Source: Chloroflexus sp. Y-396-1
Lineage (GTDB): Bacteria; Chloroflexota; Chloroflexia; Chloroflexales; Chloroflexaceae
Direction of reading: 5' to 3'
Assembly: GCF_000516515.1 (NCBI RefSeq)
Contig: NZ_KI911784.1
Span: 992,001 to 1,056,000 of the forward strand
Length of the DNA: 64,000 nt
The notes under the pieces were generated by a model, which was not told where the DNA came from, ran no database searches, and saw only the letters and a list, made by a program, of their open reading frames with translations. A program made the position numbers and the translations under genes. This document shows, piece after piece, positions 1 to 8,893 of the stretch (its first letter is position 1; each line of letters opens with the position of its first letter).

Positions 1-21
1 TTATCACAAAGGAGATATGCA

Positions 22-2391
22 ATGTCACCTCTTCGATCTATAGCCTGGATTGGGTTATTGATTGTAGTGGTTGGCCTGGTAGCGCCAGCAACTGCTGCAC
101 CAATACGAAACAACATAGTGAACGTTGATCAGTTTGCTGACGAAGCAGACCTTCCCCCCAACTTGCTCAGCGATGATGAAATTGAGCGAATCAACCGCTT
201 ACAAAATGGGGCAATAGGAGTCAATATCATCAGTGACATCAGCCCGGACGACGGCGCAGTGTTGATCGGCACGAGCAATGGCCTGGCCTTTCTCGAGATC
301 AAAACCGGCGATACCGTTCCGGTTGACACCTCTGCCTTTGCATTTCTGATACCGCTTCCTGCACTAGGGTTAGGTGAATTTAGCTGGCAGGACGAGCGTA
401 CGATTGGTACGTTAGCCTTAAACGCTTTCGCTACCAGCAACGAAGACATTTTTGCTGTGCTGGCGATAGATCGGTACAGCGGCGAGATCGCCGCATCCAT
501 CATTGGCGTTCCCGATGCGAGTATTGCAGACGGAATTATCTCGATTGCCCCAAACTTAACCACTTGGTTGATCCTGCGCGCAGGTAATGGTACATCTGGA
601 GAATTTAAACCTCTCACCACCCGCCACACTATCAGCTTCCCGTTACCAGTAGGTGAACGTCTCAACGATTGGCACCGATGGTCAGCTCACATCCAACGAG
701 GTGTAGATCGGCTGCGCCAGCAGCGACCTGATCTACTCAACCGTCTGCTCTGGCGGCAGAATGACACAAACATCCTGGAAGTCACTAATACTACTACTGA
801 CCTGTTCCTCTACGACGCAATCACTGGGGATGAACAGTACATTACCACCATCCCATCCGCTTCGAGTCTTCTTAGGGCGACTTGGACGGATGACTCGGCT
901 CGCGTGGCGGTATCATTTTTCGGTACAGCCGATGGTAGAGAGCGACCTACGTTTTCAGGTTCACTCTTTTCGGAAGAGATATACCGCGATGCGACCGGTA
1001 ATCTGCCACCATCCCAAAATCCGTTCATCCAGAACAACAACACCTATGTCGTTGATGCTGTTAGCGGTCGCACCCAGGTGATCCGACCTGATCCTGCACT
1101 TGGTGCGCCAATTCTAGAGGCATACGATTGGGCGCCTGGTGGCCGATCGCTCCTCATCCGAGCACATCACCCGGCTTATCTGAAAGGGCGCACCCATCCT
1201 CTCTACTATCCTCAATTCTCTTCCAGAACAAGCCTTCGGTTCTACGATCAGGGGAATGACGGTCAACTGCGTCATACTAGTACGTTCTCACACCCGATGT
1301 TTTCTGGTAGCGCTGCTGCATCTCAAGATGCCAAGTTCGTCAGCCCTGATGAGGTGATCGTTCGCGGTATGGTCGGTAGTAATCATCATCCATACTATTA
1401 CAACCGTGTGTCTGGGGAATTGCGTAGCCTCGCCGACCGTGCTGGCAGCTACTATAATTTGGTAGCGACCAGTAGTCGGACCCGTCAAATCGTCTTCGTG
1501 TATACCTCCTATACAGCCCCGCCGGACATCTATCGTCTCCGCTGGGATGGCACGGCGTTGGCCCGGCTGAGCTGGTTTAATGAAGAGTTGCGTCGGGAAG
1601 CCAATTTACGGCAGGACCCGGTCACCTTTACGCTGCGGAATGGTCAGGTACGTGTCGGTACATTGATCCAGGCCGCGAATGCACCCTTTCCACCGCGTGA
1701 TGTGCGTCTGATCGTCTGGCAAGAGGGTGGGCCAGGTGGATCGATGGATAACCGCTGGGCAGCAAATGTCGAGAATCCGTATGCACTGCTGCCTTCGTTC
1801 GGATTTGCGTTACTGATTACACCGCTGGCCGGTCGCAGTGGTTATACACCGGAAGCCTTTAACTCTCTGTACGATAGCAATAACTTCGGCCAGATCGATA
1901 TTGACGAGCAGGCTGAGATTGTGCAGCAGATGATTGCCCGCGGTTGGACTTCGCAGGGTAAGGTTGGGATTACCGGATGCTCGTATGGTGGTTACTTTGC
2001 CTTACAAAGCATCATTCGCCACCCTGATCTCTACGCTGCTGCGAACCCACAGTGCGCTCTGGCCGATACGATCAGTGAATGGCAATCGGGGTACAAGACG
2101 CTGATGGCGTATCTACAAGGGTTGCCACCTTACAAAGCCATCGCTGAATACACGAACGATTCGCCAATTTTCAACGCTGATCGGATAAAGGCGGCTGTAC
2201 TGACATTCCACGGAACCGATGACTTCCTCCCAATTGTACACAATGAGAACCTCCACCTGCAATTGGTCAATCGTGGAGTGACGGCCCGTATGGTACGCTT
2301 TATCCTCGAAGGACACGGGCTGTTTATGGAAGAGAACCAGCTCTACGCTGCGCAAGAGCAGATTAGCTGGTTCCGGAAGCATCTCAAGTAA
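22..2391 (+). CDS. Secreted S9-family (prolyl oligopeptidase-like) serine peptidase
   Basis: A 789-residue exported peptidase. The first ~26 residues form a signal peptide (hydrophobic core LIVVVGLVAP, then ATAA). The middle is probably the beta-propeller typical of S9 enzymes, and the C-terminal ~250 residues are an alpha/beta-hydrolase domain. The nucleophile is Ser654 in GCSYGGY, the acid Asp733 or Asp734 in HGTDDF, and the base His765 in EGHGLF, in the family order. It probably cleaves short peptides outside the membrane. A clear AAAGGAG ribosome site sits 7 bases before the ATG. It appears monocistronic, with a strong hairpin 15 bases after the stop codon. The S9 family is firm; the substrate cannot be read. 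Confidence 0.9.
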   Translation: MSPLRSIAWIGLLIVVVGLVAPATAAPIRNNIVNVDQFADEADLPPNLLSDDEIERINRLQNGAIGVNIISDISPDDGAVLIGTSNGLAFLEIKTGDTVPVDTSAFAFLIPLPALGLGEFSWQDERTIGTLALNAFATSNEDIFAVLAIDRYSGEIAASIIGVPDASIADGIISIAPNLTTWLILRAGNGTSGEFKPLTTRHTISFPLPVGERLNDWHRWSAHIQRGVDRLRQQRPDLLNRLLWRQNDTNILEVTNTTTDLFLYDAITGDEQYITTIPSASSLLRATWTDDSARVAVSFFGTADGRERPTFSGSLFSEEIYRDATGNLPPSQNPFIQNNNTYVVDAVSGRTQVIRPDPALGAPILEAYDWAPGGRSLLIRAHHPAYLKGRTHPLYYPQFSSRTSLRFYDQGNDGQLRHTSTFSHPMFSGSAAASQDAKFVSPDEVIVRGMVGSNHHPYYYNRVSGELRSLADRAGSYYNLVATSSRTRQIVFVYTSYTAPPDIYRLRWDGTALARLSWFNEELRREANLRQDPVTFTLRNGQVRVGTLIQAANAPFPPRDVRLIVWQEGGPGGSMDNRWAANVENPYALLPSFGFALLITPLAGRSGYTPEAFNSLYDSNNFGQIDIDEQAEIVQQMIARGWTSQGKVGITGCSYGGYFALQSIIRHPDLYAAANPQCALADTISEWQSGYKTLMAYLQGLPPYKAIAEYTNDSPIFNADRIKAAVLTFHGTDDFLPIVHNENLHLQLVNRGVTARMVRFILEGHGLFMEENQLYAAQEQISWFRKHLK

Positions 2392-2405
2392 GGCGTGGGT
2401 CAGAA

Positions 2406-2438
2406 AGTGCAGGGTAAGCCTGTGGCTTACCCTGCACT
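2406..2438. terminator. Perfect 15-bp hairpin after the S9 peptidase
   Basis: A perfect 15-bp inverted repeat (arms 2406-2420 and 2424-2438, 3-base loop) lies 15 bases after the peptidase stop codon. It has no T-run, so it may be a terminator of the hairpin-only kind or an mRNA-end stabiliser. Confidence 0.65.
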
Positions 2439-2614
2439 AACGGAGCAATCCTCAACTGAGTCTGTCTGGCAAAATGGGATACAAACGTTATCGTAGTTGG
2501 TCCTAGTAGTGAACGATGGTCAGTTGTTGGATTCCAGAGATGTGCTTACGTAATTAACAGTAACACTCGATAAAACTTCACACCGATTGTAGTGTATCAG
2601 GAAAGGAGTCTCCC

Positions 2615-3577
2615 GTGATCCCGCAGTGGCTTACACACAACCGTTTATACGAGCTGGCGCGCAGCGGTCGACGCCTGACACCCTGGTGGGGCGTCATAGG
2701 TATTGGTGTCCTTATCGTCTTCGGTTCGCAAATTTTTGCTCTTCCTATCTCACTCGTGTTGTTTTTCCTCGGTATGCTCGAGGAAAACACGGTCAATCAA
2801 CCACCGCTGGTATCAGGACTGATATTGTCGCTTACACTAGCGGTTTCCTTTGGTGCTATGATTTTGCTGACCTGGCTGTGGATTCGTTTCTTTGAGAAGC
2901 GTTCATTCGTGACACTTGGCTTTGAGCCGGGTAGAGTCTTCTTTCTATACGGTCGCGGTCTCCTAATTGGTCTGGCATCGTTCACGGCGATTGTAGGACT
3001 GTTAGCACTACTGGGGTACATCGCAGTAGAAAACAGCGATCCGGCGCAGGTTGGTCTGGCCGCCCTCGGTGGGGTTTTACTTGTCTTCTTTCCGGGCTGG
3101 CTGATCCAAGGCGCCGCTGAAGAGGTTCTCACCCGTGGCTGGATGCTTCCAACACTGGCGTCGCGCTATCGTCCATGGCTTGGAATTCTCATCTCATCCC
3201 TCTTCTTTGCTATCATGCACGGTCTCAACCCTAATCTGAGCATCCTGGCAATGATCAATCTAGCGTTGTACGGTCTCTTTGCTGCGCTCTATGCCCTGCG
3301 GGAAGAATCGCTGTGGGGAATATGTGCCTTTCATTCAATCTGGAATTGGGTGCAGGGAAACTTCTTTGGTCTGGCAGTGAGTGGTCAGAATGCTGGCGGC
3401 GGTATGATCTTCAACTTGATGGAGACCGGTCCTGACTGGTTGACCGGTGGCGCATTCGGACCAGAGGGTGGATTGGCTACTACAATCGTGCTGCTGTTAA
3501 GTATGGCGATCATCTGGTGGTGGCCGGCCAGCAGGCAGCAGGTGGTTACACAGCTAGTAACGACACATAAGTCGTAA
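2615..3577 (+). CDS. CPBP-family intramembrane metalloprotease (Abi/Rce1-like)
   Basis: A 320-residue polytopic membrane protein with about eight hydrophobic segments. It carries the CPBP signature: EEVLTR (Glu169, Glu170, Arg174), a FxxxH motif ending at His202, and HSIWN (His240, Asn244). These residues form the catalytic centre of Rce1-like glutamic/metalloproteases inside the membrane. The GTG start is chosen because GGAAAGGAG lies 6 bases upstream. Members process prenylated proteins or peptides, or protect against bacteriocins. Nothing nearby names the substrate. A hairpin with a T-rich tail follows the gene. Confidence 0.85.
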   Translation: MIPQWLTHNRLYELARSGRRLTPWWGVIGIGVLIVFGSQIFALPISLVLFFLGMLEENTVNQPPLVSGLILSLTLAVSFGAMILLTWLWIRFFEKRSFVTLGFEPGRVFFLYGRGLLIGLASFTAIVGLLALLGYIAVENSDPAQVGLAALGGVLLVFFPGWLIQGAAEEVLTRGWMLPTLASRYRPWLGILISSLFFAIMHGLNPNLSILAMINLALYGLFAALYALREESLWGICAFHSIWNWVQGNFFGLAVSGQNAGGGMIFNLMETGPDWLTGGAFGPEGGLATTIVLLLSMAIIWWWPASRQQVVTQLVTTHKS

Positions 3578-3609
3578 CTGTAAAGACCTAACTGTTGGCG
3601 ATCTCAGGA

Positions 3610-3640
3610 AGGGGCAACATTGGTGTTGCCCCTATTTTCT
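3610..3640 (+). terminator. Rho-independent terminator of the CPBP protease gene
   Basis: A 10-bp perfect stem (3610-3619 with 3624-3633, loop TTGG) is followed by ATTTTCT. It stands 33 bases after the CPBP stop codon and directly before the end of the small minus-strand gene, so it may serve both directions. Confidence 0.75.
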
Positions 3641-3642
3641 CG

Positions 3643-3747
3643 TCATCGGTTGCGTCCCCGAAAGTATCCCGTGCGAAAGGCAATTGCCGCAATGACGGCC
3701 ACCAGCAGCAGGATGATCAGACATTCGATGAAGCTAATGGTTAACAT
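3643..3747 (-). CDS. 34-residue single-span membrane protein (hypothetical)
   Basis: A short open frame beginning MLTISFIECLIILLLVAV and ending in FRGRNR. It predicts one transmembrane helix (about residues 5-24) and an arginine-rich cytoplasmic tail, the usual layout of small bacterial membrane proteins. It is divergent from the membrane protein at 3832, and the two share an 84-base promoter region with a TGACGG/CCGTCA palindrome. No Shine-Dalgarno site is evident. The terminator at 3610-3640 lies just beyond its stop. Function unknown; it could still be a chance frame. Confidence 0.45.
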   Translation of the reverse strand: MLTISFIECLIILLLVAVIAAIAFRTGYFRGRNR

Positions 3748-3765
3748 AGATATTTGGAGATGATC

Positions 3766-3825
3766 TGACGGTAGTTCCGTCATAATGTCAGTATACCGCA
3801 ACCGAGTTCACATGTATGCTACAAT
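3766..3825. promoter_or_regulatory. Divergent promoter region with palindrome and leaderless -10 box
   Basis: The palindrome TGACGG-N5-CCGTCA (3766-3782) lies between two divergent small membrane-protein genes and looks like an operator. TACAAT at 3820-3825 is only 6 bases before the ATG at 3832, so transcription would start at or near the start codon. No ribosome site is present, which fits a leaderless mRNA. Confidence 0.4.
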
Positions 3826-3831
3826 GGCCGT

Positions 3832-4218
3832 ATGATGGAACGGCTTTTTACGCTGCATAGTCGCTTGCAAATCACGATTACGGCGGTGATAGTGGTTGGC
3901 CTGATCTGGGCGCTGATTGTAGCATGGCGTAACCGGGGTGGGATGCAGCCACTGAGCGGGATATTGCAACTCCTGATAATGGCGCAGTCCGCCATTGGTC
4001 TTGTGCTACTCTGGCAGGCTGATGTGCTGCGGATGGCGCTCCATGTGATTTATGGGATCGTTGCTGTGGGTTTGATTCCGGCAGCAGAGATTGCACTGCG
4101 ACATCGGCTGCCACGTAGCGCAGGGCTGGCGTATGCCGGGATTATGTTGATGCTTTTGATTGTTGTGGGGCGGTTGTACGAGACGGGAAGGGTTGCCGTC
4201 TTTTTTATGTTCCATTGA
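3832..4218 (+). CDS. Small four-helix integral membrane protein (hypothetical)
   Basis: 128 residues with four evident transmembrane helices (roughly residues 14-33, 42-62, 68-86 and 98-117) joined by short basic loops. No motif was recognised. The start is the first of two tandem ATGs; a TACAAT box 6 bases upstream and the lack of a Shine-Dalgarno site point to a leaderless transcript. It resembles the small membrane proteins of unknown function that are common in Chloroflexota. No conserved partner is visible. Confidence 0.65.
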   Translation: MMERLFTLHSRLQITITAVIVVGLIWALIVAWRNRGGMQPLSGILQLLIMAQSAIGLVLLWQADVLRMALHVIYGIVAVGLIPAAEIALRHRLPRSAGLAYAGIMLMLLIVVGRLYETGRVAVFFMFH

Positions 4219-4364
4219 CCGAATGGGAGCTTGCAAAACTATTAAGCATAGGAATGTTCCGTTTCATTCCAGTTGGTTATTGAAGAAAACCTTCTCATTT
4301 TTCCTCCGCAAGAAGAGAGCATCGGGTTAGAAACCTGCCATTGAAGGCTTGCTGATGCGATAAA

Positions 4365-4538
4365 CGATGGTTTCTGGCCGTATACCTACAAGGTAGCCCG
4401 GAGGCCCGTGTCTTCAGGTGGGCAATGGTTTCTGACCGTGTACTCACTAGGCGGGCTAGTAGCCCGCGTCCTTAGACGGACAATGGTTTCTGACTGTGTA
4501 CTCACCAGGCGGGCCGGAGGCCCGCGCACCCATGGATT
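4365..4538. repeat. Three tandem copies of a 58-bp GC-rich hairpin repeat
   Basis: Units begin at 4365, 4423 and 4481, each starting CRATGGTTTCTG and carrying a GCCCGC-type palindrome (for example GCGGGCCGGAGGCCCGC). Unit 2 and unit 3 are closest to each other. The core resembles hairpins at 44091-44108, 45526-45543 and 49890-49906, so this is a locally amplified member of a dispersed family. The rest of 4219-4708 shows no gene. Confidence 0.8.
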
Positions 4539-4642
4539 GCGTGATTTTCGCCCAACCTCCTAATCTACATCCTCTCGAAGTTGAAGACATTGAAGAATCC
4601 TAAAACGTGGAACGGGGACTGGTATTCTGTACCATTGCTCGC

Positions 4643-4648
4643 TATAAT
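4643..4648 (+). promoter_or_regulatory. Probable -10 box for the thiolase gene
   Basis: TATAAT stands 60 bases before the thiolase ATG. No good -35 box is visible at the right distance. A GAGGAAG ribosome site lies just before the ATG. Confidence 0.4.
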
Positions 4649-4708
4649 ATCCGGTATCTTAAGCGTGTGGTCTGACCTATCTATTTCGACACGACGAGGA
4701 AGCAACCT

Positions 4709-5890
4709 ATGGACGATGTGGTCATTGTTGGGACAGCTCGTACCCCTATCGGGCGCTTTAACAGCGCCTACAGCGGGCTGAGTGCCATCGATCTGGGTGC
4801 AGCCGCGATACAGGCGGCTGTCCAACGAGCCGGGATTGAACCAGACTCAGTTGACGAATGTATTATGGGCTGCGTCGTTACTGCCGGTTTGGGACAATCA
4901 CCGGCCCGCCAGGCAGCACTCCGCGCTGGCCTTCCGCACACGGTCGGCGGTTTGACCGTGAACAAAGTGTGTGGCAGCGGTCTCAAGGCGGTGATGATCG
5001 GAACCGCTCTGATCAGAGCAGGTGAAGCCGAGGTGATAGTCACCGGTGGTATGGAGCATATGAGCGGCGCGCCCTACGTGCTACCACAGGCTCGCCACGG
5101 CTACCGGCTCGGTCACGGACAAATTATCGATGCCGTAGTACATGATGGTCTGTGGTGTGCGTTTGAAAATCATCATATGGGTGTTGCCGCCGAATGGATT
5201 GCCCGTACCTTTCACGTCAGTCGTGAACAGCAGGACGCTTACGCATTACAATCACATCAACGCGCCATTGCTGCCCAAGACTGTGGCGCCTTTCAAGCAG
5301 AGATTGCACCGGTTGCAGTACCAGGGGCAAAAGGACAGGTCAATCTGGTGACCACCGATGAAGGGCCACGCCGTGATACCTCAATGGCCGCCCTAGCCAG
5401 ACTCAAACCGGCCTTTGTCGCCGATGGTACTGTTACCGCCGGTAATGCACCTGGTATTACCGACGGTGCGGCAGCGTTGGTCTTGATGCGGGAACGTCGT
5501 GCTGTTCAACTCGGCTTACAACCGCTGGCACGGATTGGGGTTGCTGCTCAGGCTGCTGTCAAGCCGCTTGAACTCTTCACTGCACCAGCTTTTGCTATCG
5601 AAAAGTTAATGAAACGGGCAGGCCGCACGCTTGACGACTACGATCTATTTGAAATTAACGAAGCCTTCGCTGCTCAGGTGATTGCAAATCTGCGTGCCCT
5701 GGCGCTCGATACCGACCGGGTAAACGTTCACGGCGGTGCGATTGCACTTGGTCATCCCATTGGCGCGAGTGGCGCCCGTGTTTTGGTAACGCTTATCTCT
5801 GCATTACGTCAGCGAGGCGGGAAGCGAGGCATCGCAGCACTTTGTCTGGGTGGAGGTGAAGCAGTAGCGCTGGAAGTTGAAGTTATATAG
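4709..5890 (+). CDS. Thiolase (acetyl-CoA C-acyltransferase)
   Basis: A 393-residue enzyme of normal thiolase length. The acyl-carrying Cys88 lies in VNKVCGSGLKA, followed by the GGMEHMS block; His349 in GHPIG and Cys379 in LCLGGGE complete the active site. It joins two acetyl-CoA to acetoacetyl-CoA, or cleaves 3-ketoacyl-CoA in fatty acid oxidation. The sequence alone does not separate biosynthetic from degradative types. No other beta-oxidation or polyhydroxybutyrate gene is nearby. A GAGGAAG ribosome site precedes the ATG, and a shared hairpin separates it from the convergent gene. Confidence 0.92.
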   Translation: MDDVVIVGTARTPIGRFNSAYSGLSAIDLGAAAIQAAVQRAGIEPDSVDECIMGCVVTAGLGQSPARQAALRAGLPHTVGGLTVNKVCGSGLKAVMIGTALIRAGEAEVIVTGGMEHMSGAPYVLPQARHGYRLGHGQIIDAVVHDGLWCAFENHHMGVAAEWIARTFHVSREQQDAYALQSHQRAIAAQDCGAFQAEIAPVAVPGAKGQVNLVTTDEGPRRDTSMAALARLKPAFVADGTVTAGNAPGITDGAAALVLMRERRAVQLGLQPLARIGVAAQAAVKPLELFTAPAFAIEKLMKRAGRTLDDYDLFEINEAFAAQVIANLRALALDTDRVNVHGGAIALGHPIGASGARVLVTLISALRQRGGKRGIAALCLGGGEAVALEVEVI

Positions 5891-5928
5891 CGAAAGCGCT
5901 AAACGTGCCACGTTTGCCGTTTGTGGCG

Positions 5929-5964
5929 TCCCCTTCCGATTTCTGCCACAGAAACGGAAGGGGA
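5929..5964. terminator. Bidirectional terminator hairpin between convergent genes
   Basis: A 10-bp perfect stem (TCCCCTTCCG at 5929-5938 with its complement at 5955-5964) is extended inward by a second 5-bp helix (5940-5944 with 5950-5954). It lies between the thiolase and the minus-strand phosphatase gene and can act for both. Confidence 0.7.
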
Positions 5965-6011
5965 TTGCAATCAGCAACTGCTGCGCAACAGTGAACGGTT
6001 GCAGCAATAAT

Positions 6012-7178
6012 TCATTCAACGCTCCCTGAGCGACATACGGCTAATAGCGTTATATCGTCGTCAGGAAGCTGACGACCCGAATAGTCTAATATTGCCTGAG
6101 TTATCGCTTCCAGATGCAAAGCTCCGTTACGGTAATTCGCGGCGACAGTCGCTAGCAGTCGTTCTTCACCGAACAGGGTACCATCTGCCGCACGAGCTTC
6201 GATACTACCATCGGTATAGGCAAATAAACTATCGCCGACCTCTAACAAAGTTGTACCAACAGTAAAACGGGCATTGCCGATCCAACCTACTGCCGGCCCG
6301 GTTGGCTCTAGCGTTTCAACACTGCCGGCAGAACGAAGGATATATGGCGGCGGATGCCCGGCGTTGATATAGCTCAGGGTGCCGTTGGAAGAATCAATAA
6401 TCGCGCAAAAGATGGTCGAAAATGTACGACTGCCATGATGATGGCGAACAATGTACTCATTCGTCATCATCACCGCCTGCAACGGATCGTTATGATGAAT
6501 GGCTACCGCTTGCCCGGCAAAGGCACGGAGCAGCGTCCGTGTCAATGCCATGAAGAGTGCCGCCCCTACCCCCTTATCACAAACATCACCGACCAGAAAC
6601 ATCCATCTCTGGTCAGATAGATGGAACACATCGTAAAAATCGCCGGCCATTTCACGCGCCGACACGAGTTTAGCCGCAATGTGCCAGTTCGTAATTGAAG
6701 GTAATGTCGCGGGAAGAAAGTCAGCTTGAGTGCGTCGCGCTAACTCTAGTTCATAGCGCATTGCCATCAGATAGGCTTGCTCTTGATCGCGTAATCTTTT
6801 TCGCTCAAGACAGGAGTCTATTTTGGCATACAACAACGTTGTGTTAATCGGTTTCGTCAGATAGTCCTCAGCACCAGCTTCAATACAGTGCACAACATCG
6901 TCGATCTCATCGAGTGCTGAAACGATGATAACCGGAATATGCCGTAATTGAGGGTCGCGTTTTAGCGCGGCCAAAACCGCCCGCCCATCCATTTCGGGCA
7001 TCATCAAATCGAGCACAATAAGATCAAAGCGCTGCTGACGGGCATAGGTGAGGCCTTGCAGCCCACTACCTGCGGTCAGCGCGGTATGTCCACGCCGGGT
7101 AAGTTGGCGTTCGAGGAGTAAGCGATTATATTCGCTGTCATCAATGATCAGGATGTGTCCCGGTATTGCTTTGTGCAT
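6012..7178 (-). CDS. Response regulator with SpoIIE/RsbU-type PP2C phosphatase output
   Basis: 388 residues from the preferred start MHKAIPGHILIIDD; a longer in-frame start at 7292 would add 38 residues that match nothing. Residues 6-125 are a receiver domain with Asp13/Asp14, phospho-acceptor Asp57 in VLDLMMPEMDG, Ser87 and Lys109. A short coiled linker leads to a PP2C SpoIIE domain with metal-binding motifs GDFYDVF and GDVCDKGVGAALFMA. Such proteins dephosphorylate anti-anti-sigma factors under control of a sensor kinase. No kinase or STAS partner is adjacent, so the circuit is unknown. The ribosome site is weak. Confidence 0.9.
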   Translation of the reverse strand: MHKAIPGHILIIDDSEYNRLLLERQLTRRGHTALTAGSGLQGLTYARQQRFDLIVLDLMMPEMDGRAVLAALKRDPQLRHIPVIIVSALDEIDDVVHCIEAGAEDYLTKPINTTLLYAKIDSCLERKRLRDQEQAYLMAMRYELELARRTQADFLPATLPSITNWHIAAKLVSAREMAGDFYDVFHLSDQRWMFLVGDVCDKGVGAALFMALTRTLLRAFAGQAVAIHHNDPLQAVMMTNEYIVRHHHGSRTFSTIFCAIIDSSNGTLSYINAGHPPPYILRSAGSVETLEPTGPAVGWIGNARFTVGTTLLEVGDSLFAYTDGSIEARAADGTLFGEERLLATVAANYRNGALHLEAITQAILDYSGRQLPDDDITLLAVCRSGSVE

Positions 7179-7308
7179 TGTGATTTCAAAAGCAAATATT
7201 GTTGCATAATCACGCCTATGATACCATATGGCACTCACGCTCTTGTTGATCTGCCCTATGGCAAGGCAAATACCATGATCGCGCCTCATCAAAAGCTCAG
7301 GTTTTTTT

Positions 7309-7506
7309 GGTCTAGAAGGTGTTTTGTTGCACCACAGAGATCACAGAGTACACAGAGAAAATGAGGGGGCTAAGGGTCTAGAAGGTGTCTTGTTGCACTA
7401 CAGAGATCATAGAGTACACGGAGAAAATGAGGGGGCTAAGGGTCTAGAAGGTGTCTTGTTGCACCACAAAGGTCACAGAGAACACGGAGAAGATGAGGGG
7501 TTCTAA
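7309..7506. repeat. Three tandem 66-bp repeats related to the MITE-like ends
   Basis: Units start at 7309, 7375 and 7441, each opening GGTCTAGAAGGTG and containing CACAGAGATCACAGAG-like sequence. Because 66 is divisible by three, the plus strand reads through as a 22-residue peptide repeat rich in HR and HG, but no gene is likely: there is no ribosome site and the composition is that of the repeat. The CACAGAG core matches the ends of the elements at 19301 and 41342. Confidence 0.85.
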
Positions 7507-7750
7507 GAGCTTGACCAAAGACCCAAAGTTCTCATTGGGCACATACTGTACTCGTGCGAGCATTGTGTAAAGAGTTGCCAACATGCTTTCGCGCCAGCCA
7601 CCCCACGTCCCCCCTTCCTCTCCCCGTGTGGAAGAGGAAGGGGGCCAGGGGGAAGGTGAGGGCGCGCCAGTTGCTCTCCACCAATTCCCCTCTCCATTCT
7701 GGAGATACCATGGTTGAGCATCATCAAAAGCCCAGGTTTTTGATCATCCT
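7507..7750. repeat. Intergenic block of dispersed hairpin repeats
   Basis: No gene is seen. It contains a C/G-rich inverted repeat (CCCCTTCCTCTCC against GAGGAAGGGGG around 7610-7645) and an ATCATCAAAAGC...GGTTTTTGATCAT segment (7718-7748) that recurs as variants near 7285 and 52318-52345. These look like members of dispersed non-coding families. Confidence 0.5.
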
Positions 7751-8893
7751 CTAAGAGCGTTCCCTGGCATGCTGATAGGCCAGCTCAGCAATTGGGGCAA
7801 GCTGATCCCAGCGTAGACGTTGGGCTGCGGCAAGGACAGCAGTACGGAGACGTGCACGCGCCGTCTCATCGGCGAGCAAGTGAATAACTGCCGTTGCCAG
7901 TGCGGTTGCATTGCCTGGCGGCACCAGGATACCGGCATCAGGTGCAAGGTAATCGCGTGCGGCACCCACGTCACTGGCTACAATAGGGACACCGACGGCC
8001 ATCAGCTCAACCAACTTGGCCATTCCCCGTGCCCGATTGATCAACGTATCGCGTATTGGAACCAACGCTACATCGGCACTAGCGAGCAGGGCCGGGATTG
8101 CCGATGGCTCGAGCCAACCGCGATAATCGATCATCGCTGCACAGTCAAGAGCTTTGGCAAGCGCCAACAGCCGCTGCTCTTCTCCGCGCTCACCTTTGCC
8201 GATCAGGATGAGACGGGCATCAGGACGGGATCGATGCACAAGCGCTAACGCCATCGCTACTTCTACTAGATCAAGCTCCCAAAAGCGGGTGTAGAGGACT
8301 ATTGTTGGTTGCGATGATGGTTGCCAGCGGAATAAACTCGGAAGCGACGCACCATTGGGCAAATAGAAGACCCGTTGCGGTGGCACACCCATGGCCCAAA
8401 CTAGGGTTTCCAGCGTGTGCGAAACAACGGTTACTGCTCTGGCCCGACGTGGCAAATCGCGCTCTTGCCAGGCAAAGAGTGCTTTGGCTGGTGCGGGATA
8501 TGGCAACAGTTCATTCCAGCCCCCTGACCCTTCCCAATCATCGCAATCGACAACCAACGGTATCTGACCACGCGCTAATACCGCCAACCCGCCAAATCCT
8601 TTTGGTTTGAAAAGATGGATAACATCGGCGTGAGTATGCCGGGCAGCCCACCAGAGAGCTATCGTATGCCAGAGTGCTGCCGGCAGACCGGTAAACGGTG
8701 GGGAGACGGTATGAGTAACCGCTACCCCAGTAATGCAACGGGTTGTACCACCATCAGCAGGATTATGAATCGGTGGCGCAACAATACTGACTGTATGCCC
8801 ACGCTGCTGTAATGCTTGCGCTAACGGCAGCATGCGGGCAAGCAATGTGCCCTTCGGTCGAATACCGAAGGGCGCAATCATCGTAATCCGCAT
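7751..8893 (-). CDS. GT4-family glycosyltransferase
   Basis: 380 residues with two Rossmann-like halves. The N-terminus MRITMIAPFGIRPKGT and the glycine loop bind the acceptor side. The C-terminal nucleotide-sugar half has GKGERGEEQRL and the ELMAVGVPIVASDVGAARDYL block, where families of this type carry the EX7E signature. It probably moves a sugar from a nucleotide donor to a lipid or glycan on the cytoplasmic face. Its ATG overlaps the stop codon of the upstream reductase gene by one base (TGATG), so the two are translationally coupled, although their functions look unrelated. Confidence 0.88.
   Translation of the reverse strand: MRITMIAPFGIRPKGTLLARMLPLAQALQQRGHTVSIVAPPIHNPADGGTTRCITGVAVTHTVSPPFTGLPAALWHTIALWWAARHTHADVIHLFKPKGFGGLAVLARGQIPLVVDCDDWEGSGGWNELLPYPAPAKALFAWQERDLPRRARAVTVVSHTLETLVWAMGVPPQRVFYLPNGASLPSLFRWQPSSQPTIVLYTRFWELDLVEVAMALALVHRSRPDARLILIGKGERGEEQRLLALAKALDCAAMIDYRGWLEPSAIPALLASADVALVPIRDTLINRARGMAKLVELMAVGVPIVASDVGAARDYLAPDAGILVPPGNATALATAVIHLLADETARARLRTAVLAAAQRLRWDQLAPIAELAYQHARERS

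Noticed and set aside
129-665. 178-residue minus-strand frame inside the S9 peptidase
   Set aside because: It lies wholly within a well-supported gene, has shadow-type composition and no ribosome site.
7324-7506. 60-residue plus-strand frame with a 22-residue peptide repeat
   Set aside because: It is the read-through of the 66-bp tandem repeats; there is no ribosome site and the same motif is non-coding elsewhere.
7309-7506. CRISPR array
   Set aside because: The units are contiguous 66-mers without distinct spacers, and no cas genes are present.
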